The notes under the pieces were generated by a model. The model was not told where the DNA came from. It searched no databases and worked only from the letters and a program-made list of their open reading frames with translations. Of a stretch of DNA of 64,000 nucleotides, positions 43,718 to 52,831 are shown one piece after another. The position numbers and the translations under genes were made by a program. Source of the DNA: Bacillota bacterium (GTDB taxonomy: Bacteria; Bacillota; Clostridia; Acetivibrionales; DTU013); contig JAEYON010000002.1 of NCBI GenBank assembly GCA_023411645.1, forward strand, positions 12,992 to 76,991. Direction: 5' to 3'. Positions within the stretch are counted from its first letter, which is position 1. The number at the start of each line of letters is the position of its first letter.

Positions 43718-45163
43718 TTACCCTCCAGACTCTTCGGCCGTCTGCATTGGAATTGTTACAATAATCCTTGTACCGATATCCGGTTCACTTTCCACGGATA
43801 AGCCATATTCTGCCCCAAACAGTATTTGAATTCTTTGGTGAACAGCCCTCAGCCCGAAACCTTCACGACTTCCGTTTTCCAGAGATGCCCGCACCTCACT
43901 CAGGCGTTCCTGAGTCATACCTGGCCCATCATCCGCCACCTCAAGAATCATACATTCGTTAAGAGTTCTGCCGGTCACTCGGATAAAGCCTTTACGGCGT
44001 CTGTTTTTAATTCCGTGATACAGCGCGTTTTCTACCAGCGGCTGCAGTGTGAGCTTAGGCAGGATGAAATATTTCAGCTTCTCAGGGATGTCAATTTCAT
44101 ATTCCATCAGGTCTCGGTAACGCATCTGCTGAATTTCCAAATAACTTCGAATATGCTGTTCTTCCTCCGCCAGGGAAATGACATTCTTTCCGCGACTTAG
44201 AGAAAACCGGAAATAATTCGAAAGACTGCTGACCATTGTGACCGCTTCACTAATTTCTCCTGACTCAATCAGCCAGATTATAGCATCAAGAGTGTTATAT
44301 AGAAAATGTGGATTGATCTGTGCCTGCAGCAACGCCAACTCAGTACGCCGGCGCTGCTTTTCCTGATCAGCGTTTTTTTCCATTAGCCGTTTCAGGTGCC
44401 CAACCATGCTCTCTATGCCATCTGTAAGGAGCTGCACTTCCTCCACATCGGCCTGTATCGGTTCGCATACCAGCAGACTGCCCTTACCAATCGCTTCCAG
44501 GCGCTCACAAATCCTGTCGATCGGATCAACAATCCTGCCGCTTAGCTTTCTTGACTTGGTCAGAAGAAAATTCAGCAGCACCAGTGACAAAATAACAACG
44601 ATACTGATCAGAACGATCATGTTCCTGATCATGGTCATCTGCAAAGCATCCAGATGCACCGCCTCGTAATACAGATATGTATACATGTACTCCTGAATCA
44701 GGTCCGTCAGGATATAGACATTGTTTTCCAGTTGATCCTCACGGGAATTGTACTCCTGCGTTTCAGCGATTTGATTGATTTTGTCTTCAAGATTGTGGCA
44801 CAGGTTCAGAACACTGCTGATGGATCGGAGACTGTCCTTTTCTGTCGTCGTATCGATCAGCTTTCGCGCTATTGTCTCCGCAGTTTGAACCTCTTTAATC
44901 GGCAGGCCATCTGAGTATTGACTCCCGATTACATAATAGTACATTTTTAAATCGACATCGTCCTTGAAGTTTCGGTTGAAATCCGATGCTGTTGTGACGT
45001 TATTTAGGATCGCATTATATTGCAGCGCATACCCGATCCCAATGGACGCGATTGCGATGATTACAATCGTCAGCGGTACTGTGACGATCAGGATCATATT
45101 CCAGAGCTTGCTCTGCATGGTCATTTTCCCGTTTTTCGCCTTCTGACGGAAATAATTAATCAC
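43718..45163 (-). CDS. Sensor histidine kinase, YesM/LytS family
   Basis: Protein of 481 residues. TM1 at about 21-48 (WNMILIVTVPLTIVIIAIASIGIGY), an extracellular helical domain of about 120 residues, TM2 at about 180-205, HAMP at about 210-265, then the His_kinase domain with the phosphoacceptor His in QINPHFLYNTLDAI (about 283) and the ATP-binding DDGPGM and GFGLRAVHQRI (about 410-430). The start is GTG: GTGA overlaps the stop of the response regulator gene and GAGGAG lies 7 bases upstream. It forms a pair with the YesN-type regulator upstream. Confidence 0.92.
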   Translation of the reverse strand: MINYFRQKAKNGKMTMQSKLWNMILIVTVPLTIVIIAIASIGIGYALQYNAILNNVTTASDFNRNFKDDVDLKMYYYVIGSQYSDGLPIKEVQTAETIARKLIDTTTEKDSLRSISSVLNLCHNLEDKINQIAETQEYNSREDQLENNVYILTDLIQEYMYTYLYYEAVHLDALQMTMIRNMIVLISIVVILSLVLLNFLLTKSRKLSGRIVDPIDRICERLEAIGKGSLLVCEPIQADVEEVQLLTDGIESMVGHLKRLMEKNADQEKQRRRTELALLQAQINPHFLYNTLDAIIWLIESGEISEAVTMVSSLSNYFRFSLSRGKNVISLAEEEQHIRSYLEIQQMRYRDLMEYEIDIPEKLKYFILPKLTLQPLVENALYHGIKNRRRKGFIRVTGRTLNECMILEVADDGPGMTQERLSEVRASLENGSREGFGLRAVHQRIQILFGAEYGLSVESEPDIGTRIIVTIPMQTAEESGG

Positions 45164-46776
45164 TTCTTATCTCCTCTGCGATATTCACTGGGCGAGCAGC
45201 CTGTAACCTTTCTGAACACAAAGCTGAAATAATGCGGGTCCTTGTACCCGACTGCAAACGCGATCTCGCCAGAGCGCTTGTCCGTTTGCCGGAGCATGTG
45301 CTTAGCCTCCTCGATCCGTTTGCCGGTAAGATACTCAATAAAGGTTAGCCCAACTTCCTGGCTAAAAATTGCTGAAAAGTAGTTCGGGCTTATGTTCACT
45401 TTCTTTGCCGCTCTGTCCAGCGACATCGACTCTTCATAATAATGCCTGTCGATGAACTCGATAGCCTGGTTAAGCAGATCTCGCTGCTGCTTTTTGCTTT
45501 CGCTGTCGCGCAGCCCGATTACATGCCGCATAACCTGGCGTATGTAGTCACGTGTATCCTCCGTGGTCGAAACACTGTTATTGGGCCGAAGCTCCGGCGA
45601 CCAGAAGCTGTCTGAACGGCAGCCGATAGATTCAAGGTACTCAGTAGCTGCGAAGTAAACAGTCATAGCCAGATACCTGCGGAACAACGAAATGGAAACA
45701 TCTCCACCTTCAGCACTTTGCAGCAGTTGATCAGTAAAACGGTCAATTTCTTCATCAGTTCCGTTGCTTAAAAAATGATAAATAAGCTCTTGATTAATTT
45801 CCCTTTTACATGTATCCAATCCCGGAATGTTCTTATCTCTAAAACCCCTGATACTCTCTTCCGAGAGGATGTGCTCCTGCGGGCAAAGATAACGATAGGA
45901 TAAGATACGGCTCACCTCCGAAAAACAGGCAGGAATGGAAGCAAGGCGGGAGACTGGTGTACCGCATGCGATATGCCAGTTTATATCGTTTCCTGCAATG
46001 TCACAGCAGTTCTTAATACTTTGTATGCACTCATCGGTCCGCCTTGTGATATCATCCTGTTCACCTTTTACTAAAATGGCGTAGATTGTGACATTCCAGA
46101 TAAACAGAATCAATTCCGGATGGCCGGCGATAAACTGCCTGATCTTGTCATGTATCATTGCAAGGGCGTCCGTATAGCCCTCAGGCGCGCTTCCGTCATA
46201 TCCAGCACTATTAAGTGAAAACAGCACGATGTTGTAGAATGGAGCGTTTACATCAATGTTCAGAGTCTTAGCAGTCTCGGATATTTCCAGGACGCTTAGA
46301 GCACCGGTGACAATTTGCTCAAAAAACCTCCGGCGCGCAAACGTTTCATACTCTTGGACTTCCCGCTCGAACATTGCAAGGTACTCCTGCTGCTGTTGTT
46401 CGGCTTCAATTTTCTTATGCAGCTCAATCAGGATCTCAACCATTTTTCCCTTAACGATCGGCTTGAGCAGGTATTGTTCTACTCCCATGCTCATAGCCTG
46501 CTGTGCATAGGAAAAATCATCGTGTCCGCTGACAATGATGATTTTTGTCCTGGGCAGTTCCTTCCGGACTAGCTCAATCAGCGCAAGTCCGTCCATAAAC
46601 GGCATTTTAATATCTGTAATCAGAAGATCGGGTTGTATCTGACGAATCAAAGGCAGTGCGAGTTCTCCATCCGGAGCGTCACCTGCAAAATGAAAGCCAT
46701 ATTGCTCCCAAGGAATGTTCTTGCGTATGCCTTCCCGCACCACAATCTCATCCTCGACAAGAAAGACCTTGAACAT
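45160..46776 (-). CDS. Response regulator with AraC-type DNA-binding domain (YesN-like)
   Basis: Protein of 538 residues. Receiver domain at 1-120 with FLVEDE, phosphoacceptor Asp in LLITDIKMPFMDG (about 54), Thr/Ser in IIIVSGHDDF and Lys in YLLKPI. A central region of about 300 residues of unknown fold. C-terminal AraC helix-turn-helix pair (about 440-538: VNISPNYFSAIFSQEVGLTFIEYL, IAFAVGYKDPHYFSFVFRKVTGCSP). It probably activates the adjacent sugar transport genes. ATG with GGGGAG 5 bases upstream; promoter at 46879-46907. Confidence 0.93.
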   Translation of the reverse strand: MFKVFLVEDEIVVREGIRKNIPWEQYGFHFAGDAPDGELALPLIRQIQPDLLITDIKMPFMDGLALIELVRKELPRTKIIIVSGHDDFSYAQQAMSMGVEQYLLKPIVKGKMVEILIELHKKIEAEQQQQEYLAMFEREVQEYETFARRRFFEQIVTGALSVLEISETAKTLNIDVNAPFYNIVLFSLNSAGYDGSAPEGYTDALAMIHDKIRQFIAGHPELILFIWNVTIYAILVKGEQDDITRRTDECIQSIKNCCDIAGNDINWHIACGTPVSRLASIPACFSEVSRILSYRYLCPQEHILSEESIRGFRDKNIPGLDTCKREINQELIYHFLSNGTDEEIDRFTDQLLQSAEGGDVSISLFRRYLAMTVYFAATEYLESIGCRSDSFWSPELRPNNSVSTTEDTRDYIRQVMRHVIGLRDSESKKQQRDLLNQAIEFIDRHYYEESMSLDRAAKKVNISPNYFSAIFSQEVGLTFIEYLTGKRIEEAKHMLRQTDKRSGEIAFAVGYKDPHYFSFVFRKVTGCSPSEYRRGDKK

Positions 46777-46878
46777 ATCGTCTCCCCTTCACATATTCGA
46801 CAAAGAAAGAGAAAACAACATATTGCTTTCTCCCCTAACAGACATGTCATTCATTTCTTTTCATTGGTAACATTAAAA

Positions 46879-46907
46879 ATTATATACAATTTTACTCTAA
46901 TCTGCAA
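46879..46907 (-). promoter_or_regulatory. Sigma-A promoter of the two-component operon
   Basis: TTGCAG, a 17-base spacer and TATAAT, about 100 bases upstream of the response regulator start. Confidence 0.7.
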
Positions 46908-46948
46908 TTATTTTTTGATAACATCATAATCATGATAAAGATTTGTGT

Positions 46949-47716
46949 TTACATATGCCTGGCAACCTGACGGCCTAAGAAATCAAAGAAACGGCCCAAA
47001 AGCTTTTTTATTGGCCCTAACGATATTTCATAATAATAATCAGACTCAAACCAACCTTTTTCATTGAAATAGTAATAGTCATAGTACATAACATTAACAT
47101 TCTGAATGCCGCTCCGTCCAATTCTGAATAACATAAATCTGAAGAGAGAAGGAGTAGGCGGTGTCTTTCGAATCAGGTCCATATAAAACCGTTCAGAGCA
47201 GCTTCTGACTTTTTGCCCTAATTTTTTTCTCTGACCCTCGGACATCGGATCCAATGTCCAAATGCAACAACCCTTAGTCACATTAAACCCCAGGTTTTCA
47301 CCTGCACCCTCAAGATATTTTCGTATTTTTTCTCCTACTGGAATACCCTGTGTAATTATTGCAGTAAAGGTCTTGCCAAAGAATCTTGGCCTGTGGAATA
47401 TAAAGGCAATACGGTCCAAAAAGTTCTTCATGCGAGCTGAAACCTGATATGCGTAACTTGGCGTGGCAAATATAACTCCATCAGAATTTTCTATCTTCTC
47501 AAGCAGTACGTCCCTGTCATCCTTTAGCGGACAAAACCCTTCTCCCTTATCAAAGCACAAGCAGCAGCCCTGACAAAACTTCAAATTATACTCACTTAGG
47601 AAAACATACTCGAAGTTGATCTCCTCATGCCGCTTTATGTTTTTCTCAAATTCCTGAATAGCCTGATAAGTTGCTTTTTTTCGGGCGCTTCCAATAAAAG
47701 CGGTTACTTTTTTCAT
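46949..47716 (-). CDS. Flavodoxin-family NAD(P)H-dependent oxidoreductase with cysteine motif
   Basis: Protein of about 255 residues of the NADPH-dependent FMN reductase/flavodoxin-fold family. The FMN loop FIGSARKKATYQAIQEF (about 6-22) is followed by FCQGCCLCFDKGEGFCPLKDD (about 48-68), the CxxC..C cluster seen in the iron-sulphur flavoproteins and multimeric flavodoxins of anaerobes, then GVIFATPSYAYQVSARMKNFLDR. The cysteines may bind Fe-S or a metal. It is cytoplasmic with no membrane helix. ATG at 47716 with AGGTG 9 bases upstream. Its role, probably in redox or stress, is unknown. Confidence 0.83.
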   Translation of the reverse strand: MKKVTAFIGSARKKATYQAIQEFEKNIKRHEEINFEYVFLSEYNLKFCQGCCLCFDKGEGFCPLKDDRDVLLEKIENSDGVIFATPSYAYQVSARMKNFLDRIAFIFHRPRFFGKTFTAIITQGIPVGEKIRKYLEGAGENLGFNVTKGCCIWTLDPMSEGQRKKLGQKVRSCSERFYMDLIRKTPPTPSLFRFMLFRIGRSGIQNVNVMYYDYYYFNEKGWFESDYYYEISLGPIKKLLGRFFDFLGRQVARHM

Positions 47717-47755
47717 TGAATGAATCACCTCACAGCCTTGCTGCTTTCAAAAATA

Positions 47756-47795
47756 AATAACATGAATGAATTGCATTATATTCACTCATGTTATT
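47756..47795 (-). terminator. Terminator hairpin between permease and flavodoxin genes
   Basis: Near-perfect inverted repeat AATAACATGAgTGAAT/ATTCAtTCATGTTATT with one mismatch, followed on the minus strand by TATTTTTG. Confidence 0.75.
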
Positions 47796-47873
47796 GTAAC
47801 ATGTTCATATTTTCCAGTCAATCAGCGGTCTTTTTAATATACAACAGTCTTTTCATCAGTATGCGACAGTCTT

Positions 47874-49049
47874 TTAGTATCCAAGCAGAACAGCCAGGTC
47901 ATACAGGTATCCGATCAGAATACCGCCTCCCAGCATCAAACCGATATACAGTGAGACCACCCGTTTTTTCATAAAGGCCGAGATTCCTGCGATGACCCAG
48001 GCGCTTGTCCCGGATCCGGTGATCATAAACGCCATCATGGCTCCTCCGCCCGCACCGCTGGCCATTAGGACCTGAACAAGAGGTATTGCACCTTCTCCGC
48101 TGATATAGAGCGGCAGGCCGATGAGAGCTGCCAAAGGTACGGAAAAGACACTCTCAGCACTAAAAAGTGTAACAATGTACTCCGTCGGAATAAATGAGTT
48201 AATCATGTATCCTACGGCAACAAAAACCGCAAAGTATAATAGTATTTGCTTCAGACCTATTTGTACGACTGCATCGCCGATTTCCCGCAGCTTAAGCTGC
48301 TTCAGAAAGAGGGCTGAATTGCTCTTACCTTTTAGCGAGCCGGTGCGATTTGATTTATCACTATCAGTACAGCAGGTTAAAGAGACTGCCGTATCGGCGG
48401 CTCCACCGCACCCGCACGTTACAGGCTGTGCAACGACGGTTTTGCCACACCCGCAGGACACGAGCTTCTCAACAGACAGCTCACCCTGACAGCATGACAA
48501 TACTGCTTCTTCCCCAGACTCGTGCAGCAGCATTTCATCATTACCGCACCCGCACGAATCTGCTCTTGCAACACTCGAGAAGCGTGTCTGATTATCAAAG
48601 GAGGTTGTTCTTCTTTGAATCACGTGAGTAATAAATCCTGACCCAAGTCCGATGATGGCCGATGCGACTGCCATTGCAACTGCAAACCTGAATCCGATTA
48701 AACCCGTGAGCATAATGAATCCGTCCGGGCTCATAAGCGGAGAAGAAGTCAGGAACGCCATAATCGGCCCCCAAGGCAGAGTAGTTGTCAGTAAACCGAT
48801 AATTACTGCCATTGTCCCGCAGGAACAAAGCGGTGTAAAAGCACCAAATGCTACACTGGCCAGTATCGATACCTTTGTCCTTTTCATCAGCACTTTTTTG
48901 AGCTTCTCTGTGTCAACAAAGACCTTCATAAGCGCAGCAGTAATAATTGCCAACGTTAACGGAAGCCAGTTGTGGTAAACGCTCGTAAGGACATTCTCAA
49001 AAACGCCGACCATTAGCTTTGATAAAAATTGAATTACTTTTTCTTCCAT
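47874..49049 (-). CDS. ArsP/DUF318-type permease with cysteine-rich linker
   Basis: Membrane protein of about 391 residues in the ArsP_1 (DUF318) permease family. About eight hydrophobic helices form two halves. The first half holds the conserved FTPLCSCGTMAVIIGLL with two Cys (about 69-72) and SSPLMSPDGFIM. Between the halves (about residues 165-235) lies a hydrophilic linker with about thirteen Cys in CGCG, CC and CGCGG patterns, unlike anything in the helical parts and suited to soft-metal binding. Similar permeases export arsenicals, Cu or Zn. It follows the SigZ gene by 160 bases in the same direction. The ATG at 49049 has only a weak GGAT about 12 bases upstream; TTG or GTG starts further out are possible. 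Confidence 0.8.
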   Translation of the reverse strand: MEEKVIQFLSKLMVGVFENVLTSVYHNWLPLTLAIITAALMKVFVDTEKLKKVLMKRTKVSILASVAFGAFTPLCSCGTMAVIIGLLTTTLPWGPIMAFLTSSPLMSPDGFIMLTGLIGFRFAVAMAVASAIIGLGSGFITHVIQRRTTSFDNQTRFSSVARADSCGCGNDEMLLHESGEEAVLSCCQGELSVEKLVSCGCGKTVVAQPVTCGCGGAADTAVSLTCCTDSDKSNRTGSLKGKSNSALFLKQLKLREIGDAVVQIGLKQILLYFAVFVAVGYMINSFIPTEYIVTLFSAESVFSVPLAALIGLPLYISGEGAIPLVQVLMASGAGGGAMMAFMITGSGTSAWVIAGISAFMKKRVVSLYIGLMLGGGILIGYLYDLAVLLGY

Positions 49050-49209
49050 AGAGATTCTACATCCTTTCTTTATTGAACTCATTCCTTAAGACGACAGTCC
49101 AGGAAAAAGGACGCAGAAATCTTTCTTTTTTCCGATTTTGACACATCGAAACAGAGAAGTCATATAGGGTAGTGGGTACTTTGCACGGATACGGATCTTT
49201 GTAGTTGGG

Positions 49210-49797
49210 TCAATTACTCTCACAGCAGCAACAGTGAGGATAATAGTCAATAATAGTGCCATAACGATCGAATTCGAAATGACAGCATCTCATCAGGATG
49301 TCTCTGAGCATCTGCCTTCCCCGCTGTACTCTGGACTTTGCTCCTGAGACTGATATGCCAAGCCTATCGGCAAGTTCCTTCTGGGATACGCCCTCAAACT
49401 CAACCAGTAAAAGAGCATGCGAATATTTTTCAGGAAGTTGTTCTATCATATTCATAAGGCCTGACGCAATCTCTTGATTCGGATTTTCCACTAGAGCTTC
49501 CGATTGATTTTCCAAATAACGATCTTCCTCTATACACGCTTGAAAATGATCGGCGGTTAATTCCTCAGTTTTGATTTTATTTTTACGATAATAATCAATT
49601 ATTGTATTGCGTGCAATCTGATATACCCAGCTTCGCAGTTTTGTCTCGTCCTCGATCGAAGAAATACTTTTATGAATCTTTACAAAAATATCCTGTAGAA
49701 TATCCTCCACATTCGAACTGTTAGATACCCGGCGTCCAATGAAGACCCGAAGAGATGAACTGAAATCTTTCCAAACTTTTTCTGAGCTTAGCTTCAT
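49210..49797 (-). CDS. sigZ: RNA polymerase sigma factor SigZ-like, cysteine-rich tail
   Basis: ECF-type sigma factor of about 195 residues. Region 2 is visible at about 20-85 (VEDILQDIFVKIHKSI, LRSWVYQIARNTIIDYYRK) and region 4 at about 110-165 (LPEKYSHALLLVEFEGVSQKELADRLGISVSGAKSRVQRGR). The C-terminal tail MRCCHFEFDRYGTIIDYYPH, closing with four consecutive Cys, is typical of SigZ proteins and could bind a metal and act as sensor; no anti-sigma gene is adjacent. The ATG at 49797 has GGTGG 5 bases upstream. It likely drives the permease gene beside it; this is inference. Confidence 0.9.
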   Translation of the reverse strand: MKLSSEKVWKDFSSSLRVFIGRRVSNSSNVEDILQDIFVKIHKSISSIEDETKLRSWVYQIARNTIIDYYRKNKIKTEELTADHFQACIEEDRYLENQSEALVENPNQEIASGLMNMIEQLPEKYSHALLLVEFEGVSQKELADRLGISVSGAKSRVQRGRQMLRDILMRCCHFEFDRYGTIIDYYPHCCCCESN

Positions 49798-49837
49798 GTT
49801 AACCACCCATACTGTTTCCAAGCTTCTTTCAGTTATA

Positions 49838-50143
49838 TTATGGTTCTTCGCCTGATTTCACCGGCGTTTTTCCATTCGTTCCGGAATCGGATCCATCCTT
49901 TGGTTTATCCTGTTTGGTTTTACTCTGCTCAATTTTGGTCTGTTTGGGTTTACTCTGTTCCGCCTTAGCAGGATTAGCTGCCTTCGATGATGTTAGTTCT
50001 GCAGAAGCTGTAACAGCAGGTCTGTTCACAATCCGCGAGTCCTGTGAAAAGTTTATCGCGCAAACTGTTATTACTGCCATCAGAAATACAGTTCCAAATG
50101 TATAATATAATCTGCCTGCGACAGATTTTCTGTTCTTACTCAT
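49838..50143 (-). CDS. Small membrane protein with Lys/Gln repeats
   Basis: Protein of 101 residues: a basic N-terminus, one transmembrane helix at about 14-33 (YYTFGTVFLMAVITVCAINF) and a hydrophilic, presumably external tail. The tail contains the low-complexity run KPKQTKIEQSKTKQDKPK. There is no known domain. It lies between yqeK (17 bases) and sigZ (41 bases), where an LCP/LytR-type gene often follows nadD and yqeK in other Firmicutes. Function unknown. Confidence 0.55.
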   Translation of the reverse strand: MSKNRKSVAGRLYYTFGTVFLMAVITVCAINFSQDSRIVNRPAVTASAELTSSKAANPAKAEQSKPKQTKIEQSKTKQDKPKDGSDSGTNGKTPVKSGEEP

Positions 50144-50159
50144 GTACCCTTCTCCGTTT

Positions 50160-50750
50160 TCATTTACTTTTCATCGTCATTTCCTTTTGTTTTTCCAGTG
50201 CCCAGTTTCTGGTTGCGACTGTCTGCGGGTGTAAAAGGGTGCCTTTTTTTAATATATGCCGGATTGTTATGTCAATCCCCTTCAATATTGCCTTTTCCAG
50301 GCTTTCCTTTGCAGCTTCCCGTATTTCTTCCACACCGTCAAAGTCTCTAGTGTCTTCAATATAATCTGCGACAAAAAGGATGCTGCCAAGTGTGTCCATA
50401 CCTGCTCTTCCCATTGTATGATCAGCAATGGCTCCAAGTATACTCGGATCCTCAATACCAAACAATTCCCTTGCCAGAAATGAGCCAATCATACCGTGCA
50501 GGAGCGTTGGTTCCTTCTTCATAATGTCATCGACAATGATACTATATTTGTCACATAAGACGAAAATGTCCTCTGATTTAATATTCTTGGCACAATCGTG
50601 AACAAGTCCGGCAATCGCTGCCTTTTCAACGTCTTCACCGTACTTTTCTGCCAATTTGATCGATGCTTCCATGACCTTAAGAGAATGTGAAAACCTCCTT
50701 GGTGAAAGCATCTGCTGCAATTGGGTCGTTATTTCATTAAACGTCATCAT
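50160..50750 (-). CDS. yqeK: YqeK family HD-domain hydrolase
   Basis: Protein of 196 residues, the YqeK family of Ap4A-hydrolysing (symmetrical) HD-domain enzymes. The metal-binding histidines and aspartate are in RRFSHSLKVME (about 20), AGLVHDCAKNI (about 48), LLHGMIGSF (about 82) and ADHTMGR (about 110). It normally follows nadD, as it does here (21 bases after). ATG with GGGAAA about 9 bases upstream. Confidence 0.92.
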   Translation of the reverse strand: MMTFNEITTQLQQMLSPRRFSHSLKVMEASIKLAEKYGEDVEKAAIAGLVHDCAKNIKSEDIFVLCDKYSIIVDDIMKKEPTLLHGMIGSFLARELFGIEDPSILGAIADHTMGRAGMDTLGSILFVADYIEDTRDFDGVEEIREAAKESLEKAILKGIDITIRHILKKGTLLHPQTVATRNWALEKQKEMTMKSK

Positions 50751-50771
50751 ATTGTCTTTCCCGGTCTCCGT

Positions 50772-51410
50772 TCATTTAGTCCTGTATAAGCCGAATCGCC
50801 GAATATACTCTTCGACATTGTCCGGCACCAGATATTTTATTGATTCAAGCCTTTCACATCGTTCTCTGATATCAGAAGAAGAAATATCGACCAGACGGGA
50901 CTTTACCTGCCGTATCCTCACGTCAAAATCCTTCCGGTTCTTCTCTATGGCGTTTTCAAAAGCTGAATTGTCGTGTCCCGGCCGTAAAACCGCAATAAAT
51001 TCGCACAACTGAAAGACCTGCCTGTAATCCCGCCAGGTGATAAATTCATTTACAACATCTGCTCCAATAATGAAATAAAGGTTAACGCCCTCACCATAGA
51101 TCCGCTTCAGCTCCTGAAGGGTATTAATAGTATAGGTGGGACCGTTCCGGTCTACTTCGATACGAGATGCTTCAAAAAAAGGATTGTTCTTAACTGCCAT
51201 GCTGACCATCTCGTATCGGAACTGTGCATCGATCACCTCAGCGTTCGGTTTATGGGGTGGTTGTCCGGATGGAATAAACAGTACCCTGTCAAGGCTGCAT
51301 TGCTCCCTTACATCCTCTGCAACAATCAAATGCCCATTGTGTATGGGATTGAAGGTTCCGCCCATTATTCCGATCTTGCTGATATTCTGTTGCCGGTTTT
51401 CTACATACAT
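50772..51410 (-). CDS. nadD: Nicotinate-nucleotide adenylyltransferase
   Basis: Protein of 212 residues of the NadD nucleotidyltransferase family, which adenylates nicotinate mononucleotide in NAD synthesis. The ATP-binding GGTFNPIHNGHL (about 15-26) and the C-terminal ISSSDIRERCE (the SxTxxR-like ISSTxIR motif, about 180) are present. Start ATG with GGAG about 8 bases upstream. It follows purD by 68 bases in the same direction. Confidence 0.95.
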   Translation of the reverse strand: MYVENRQQNISKIGIMGGTFNPIHNGHLIVAEDVREQCSLDRVLFIPSGQPPHKPNAEVIDAQFRYEMVSMAVKNNPFFEASRIEVDRNGPTYTINTLQELKRIYGEGVNLYFIIGADVVNEFITWRDYRQVFQLCEFIAVLRPGHDNSAFENAIEKNRKDFDVRIRQVKSRLVDISSSDIRERCERLESIKYLVPDNVEEYIRRFGLYRTK

Positions 51411-51478
51411 GACCTAATCTCCAAGGTTGTAAACACAAGCTACAGTCGCCTTGTGCCCCCTACCCTGTGCTCATGCTT

Positions 51479-52741
51479 CTATTTCTTTATTCCTATATCT
51501 GTGCGAAAATGCATCCTATCAAAGCTTATCTTCTCAACTGCTGCGTAGGCCCTTTCTCTTGCGTTATCCATTGTGTCCGCCACAGCCGTTACGCCGAGCA
51601 CTCTTCCGCCGGCCGAATAGTATTTTCCGTCCTCAAGTCTGGTCCCTGCGTGGAAAACAACTACCGAAGGATCCTGCTCTGCTTTCGCAAGTCCCTCGAT
51701 TTCAACACCGGTATTGTATTTCCCCGGATAACCCCCGGAAGCCAGTATAACACAGACCGCAGCATTGTCTTCCCATTCAATTTTAACAGAATCAAGTCGT
51801 TCGTCAATAATAGCTTCAAAAATCTCAACAATATCTGTTTTCAGACGCGGTAAAACCACCTGCGTTTCCGGATCGCCGAACCTGGCATTGTATTCCAATA
51901 CTTTTGGGCCTTCCTGCGTCAAAATCAAGCCGAAATAAATAACTCCCTTGAATTTGCGGCCTTCTGAATTCATTGCTTCTATCGTCGGTACAAATATATT
52001 GTCCGTACAAAACTCATGCAATTCTTTTGTATAAAGCTTGCTAGGTGAAAACGCTCCCATACCGCCCGTATTGAGGCCCTGATCGTTATCAAGCGCACGC
52101 TTGTGATCCTGTGAGCTGACCATGGGCACCACTGTTTTGCCGTCAGTAAAAGCAAGAATGGAGACCTCTGGTCCAACAAGAAATTCCTCTATTATAATCC
52201 TGTCGCCGGCATTGCCGAACACCTTATCCACCATCATGTCCCGAACAGCTTTGATTGCCTCTGCATATTCCTGTGCAATAATGACTCCCTTGCCTAATGC
52301 CAATCCGTCCGCCTTGATCACAACCGGATACCGCACATCTGAAAGATAAGTTATCGCGGCGTCCATGTCCTCAAACACCTCGTAGGATGCTGTAGGCAGG
52401 CCATATTTTTTCATCAATTCCTTAGAAAATGCTTTGCTGCTTTCAATGATCGCCGCTTTTTTCGTCGGCCCGAAGACCCTCACTCCCGCATTTTCAAGAG
52501 CGTCGACCATGCCTGCTGCCAGCGGATCATCCGGAGCAACCATGACAAGATCGATTCCTTCACTTTTTGCAAATGCTGTTATCCCTTCAATATCTATAGC
52601 CTTTATTGGAATACATTGTGCCAATGATGAAATACCGCCGTTCCCCGGCGCACAGTATAGCTTTTCTACCCGGGGACTCTGCGCAATTTTCCAGGCAAGC
52701 GCATGCTCCCTGCCACCGCCGCCAACGATAAGTACCTTCAT
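51479..52741 (-). CDS. purD: Phosphoribosylamine--glycine ligase
   Basis: GAR synthetase of about 420 residues; it joins glycine to phosphoribosylamine using ATP (second step of purine synthesis). N-terminal MKVLIVGGGGREHALAWK, ATP-grasp segment YPVVIKADGLALGKGV (about 138) and VLEYNARFGDPETQVVLPR (about 285), ending at about 420. The ATG at 52741 is preceded by GGTGG 5 bases upstream; the GTG 9 bases earlier overlaps that site. Fourth gene of the purE-M-N-D run. Confidence 0.96.
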   Translation of the reverse strand: MKVLIVGGGGREHALAWKIAQSPRVEKLYCAPGNGGISSLAQCIPIKAIDIEGITAFAKSEGIDLVMVAPDDPLAAGMVDALENAGVRVFGPTKKAAIIESSKAFSKELMKKYGLPTASYEVFEDMDAAITYLSDVRYPVVIKADGLALGKGVIIAQEYAEAIKAVRDMMVDKVFGNAGDRIIIEEFLVGPEVSILAFTDGKTVVPMVSSQDHKRALDNDQGLNTGGMGAFSPSKLYTKELHEFCTDNIFVPTIEAMNSEGRKFKGVIYFGLILTQEGPKVLEYNARFGDPETQVVLPRLKTDIVEIFEAIIDERLDSVKIEWEDNAAVCVILASGGYPGKYNTGVEIEGLAKAEQDPSVVVFHAGTRLEDGKYYSAGGRVLGVTAVADTMDNARERAYAAVEKISFDRMHFRTDIGIKK

Positions 52742-52831
52742 TTTATCCACCTTCCGACCTCCTGATAGAACTTACCATTATGATAAAACCGTCCTCCCAT
52801 GATAACCCCCTCATGATACCGTACACGCATT

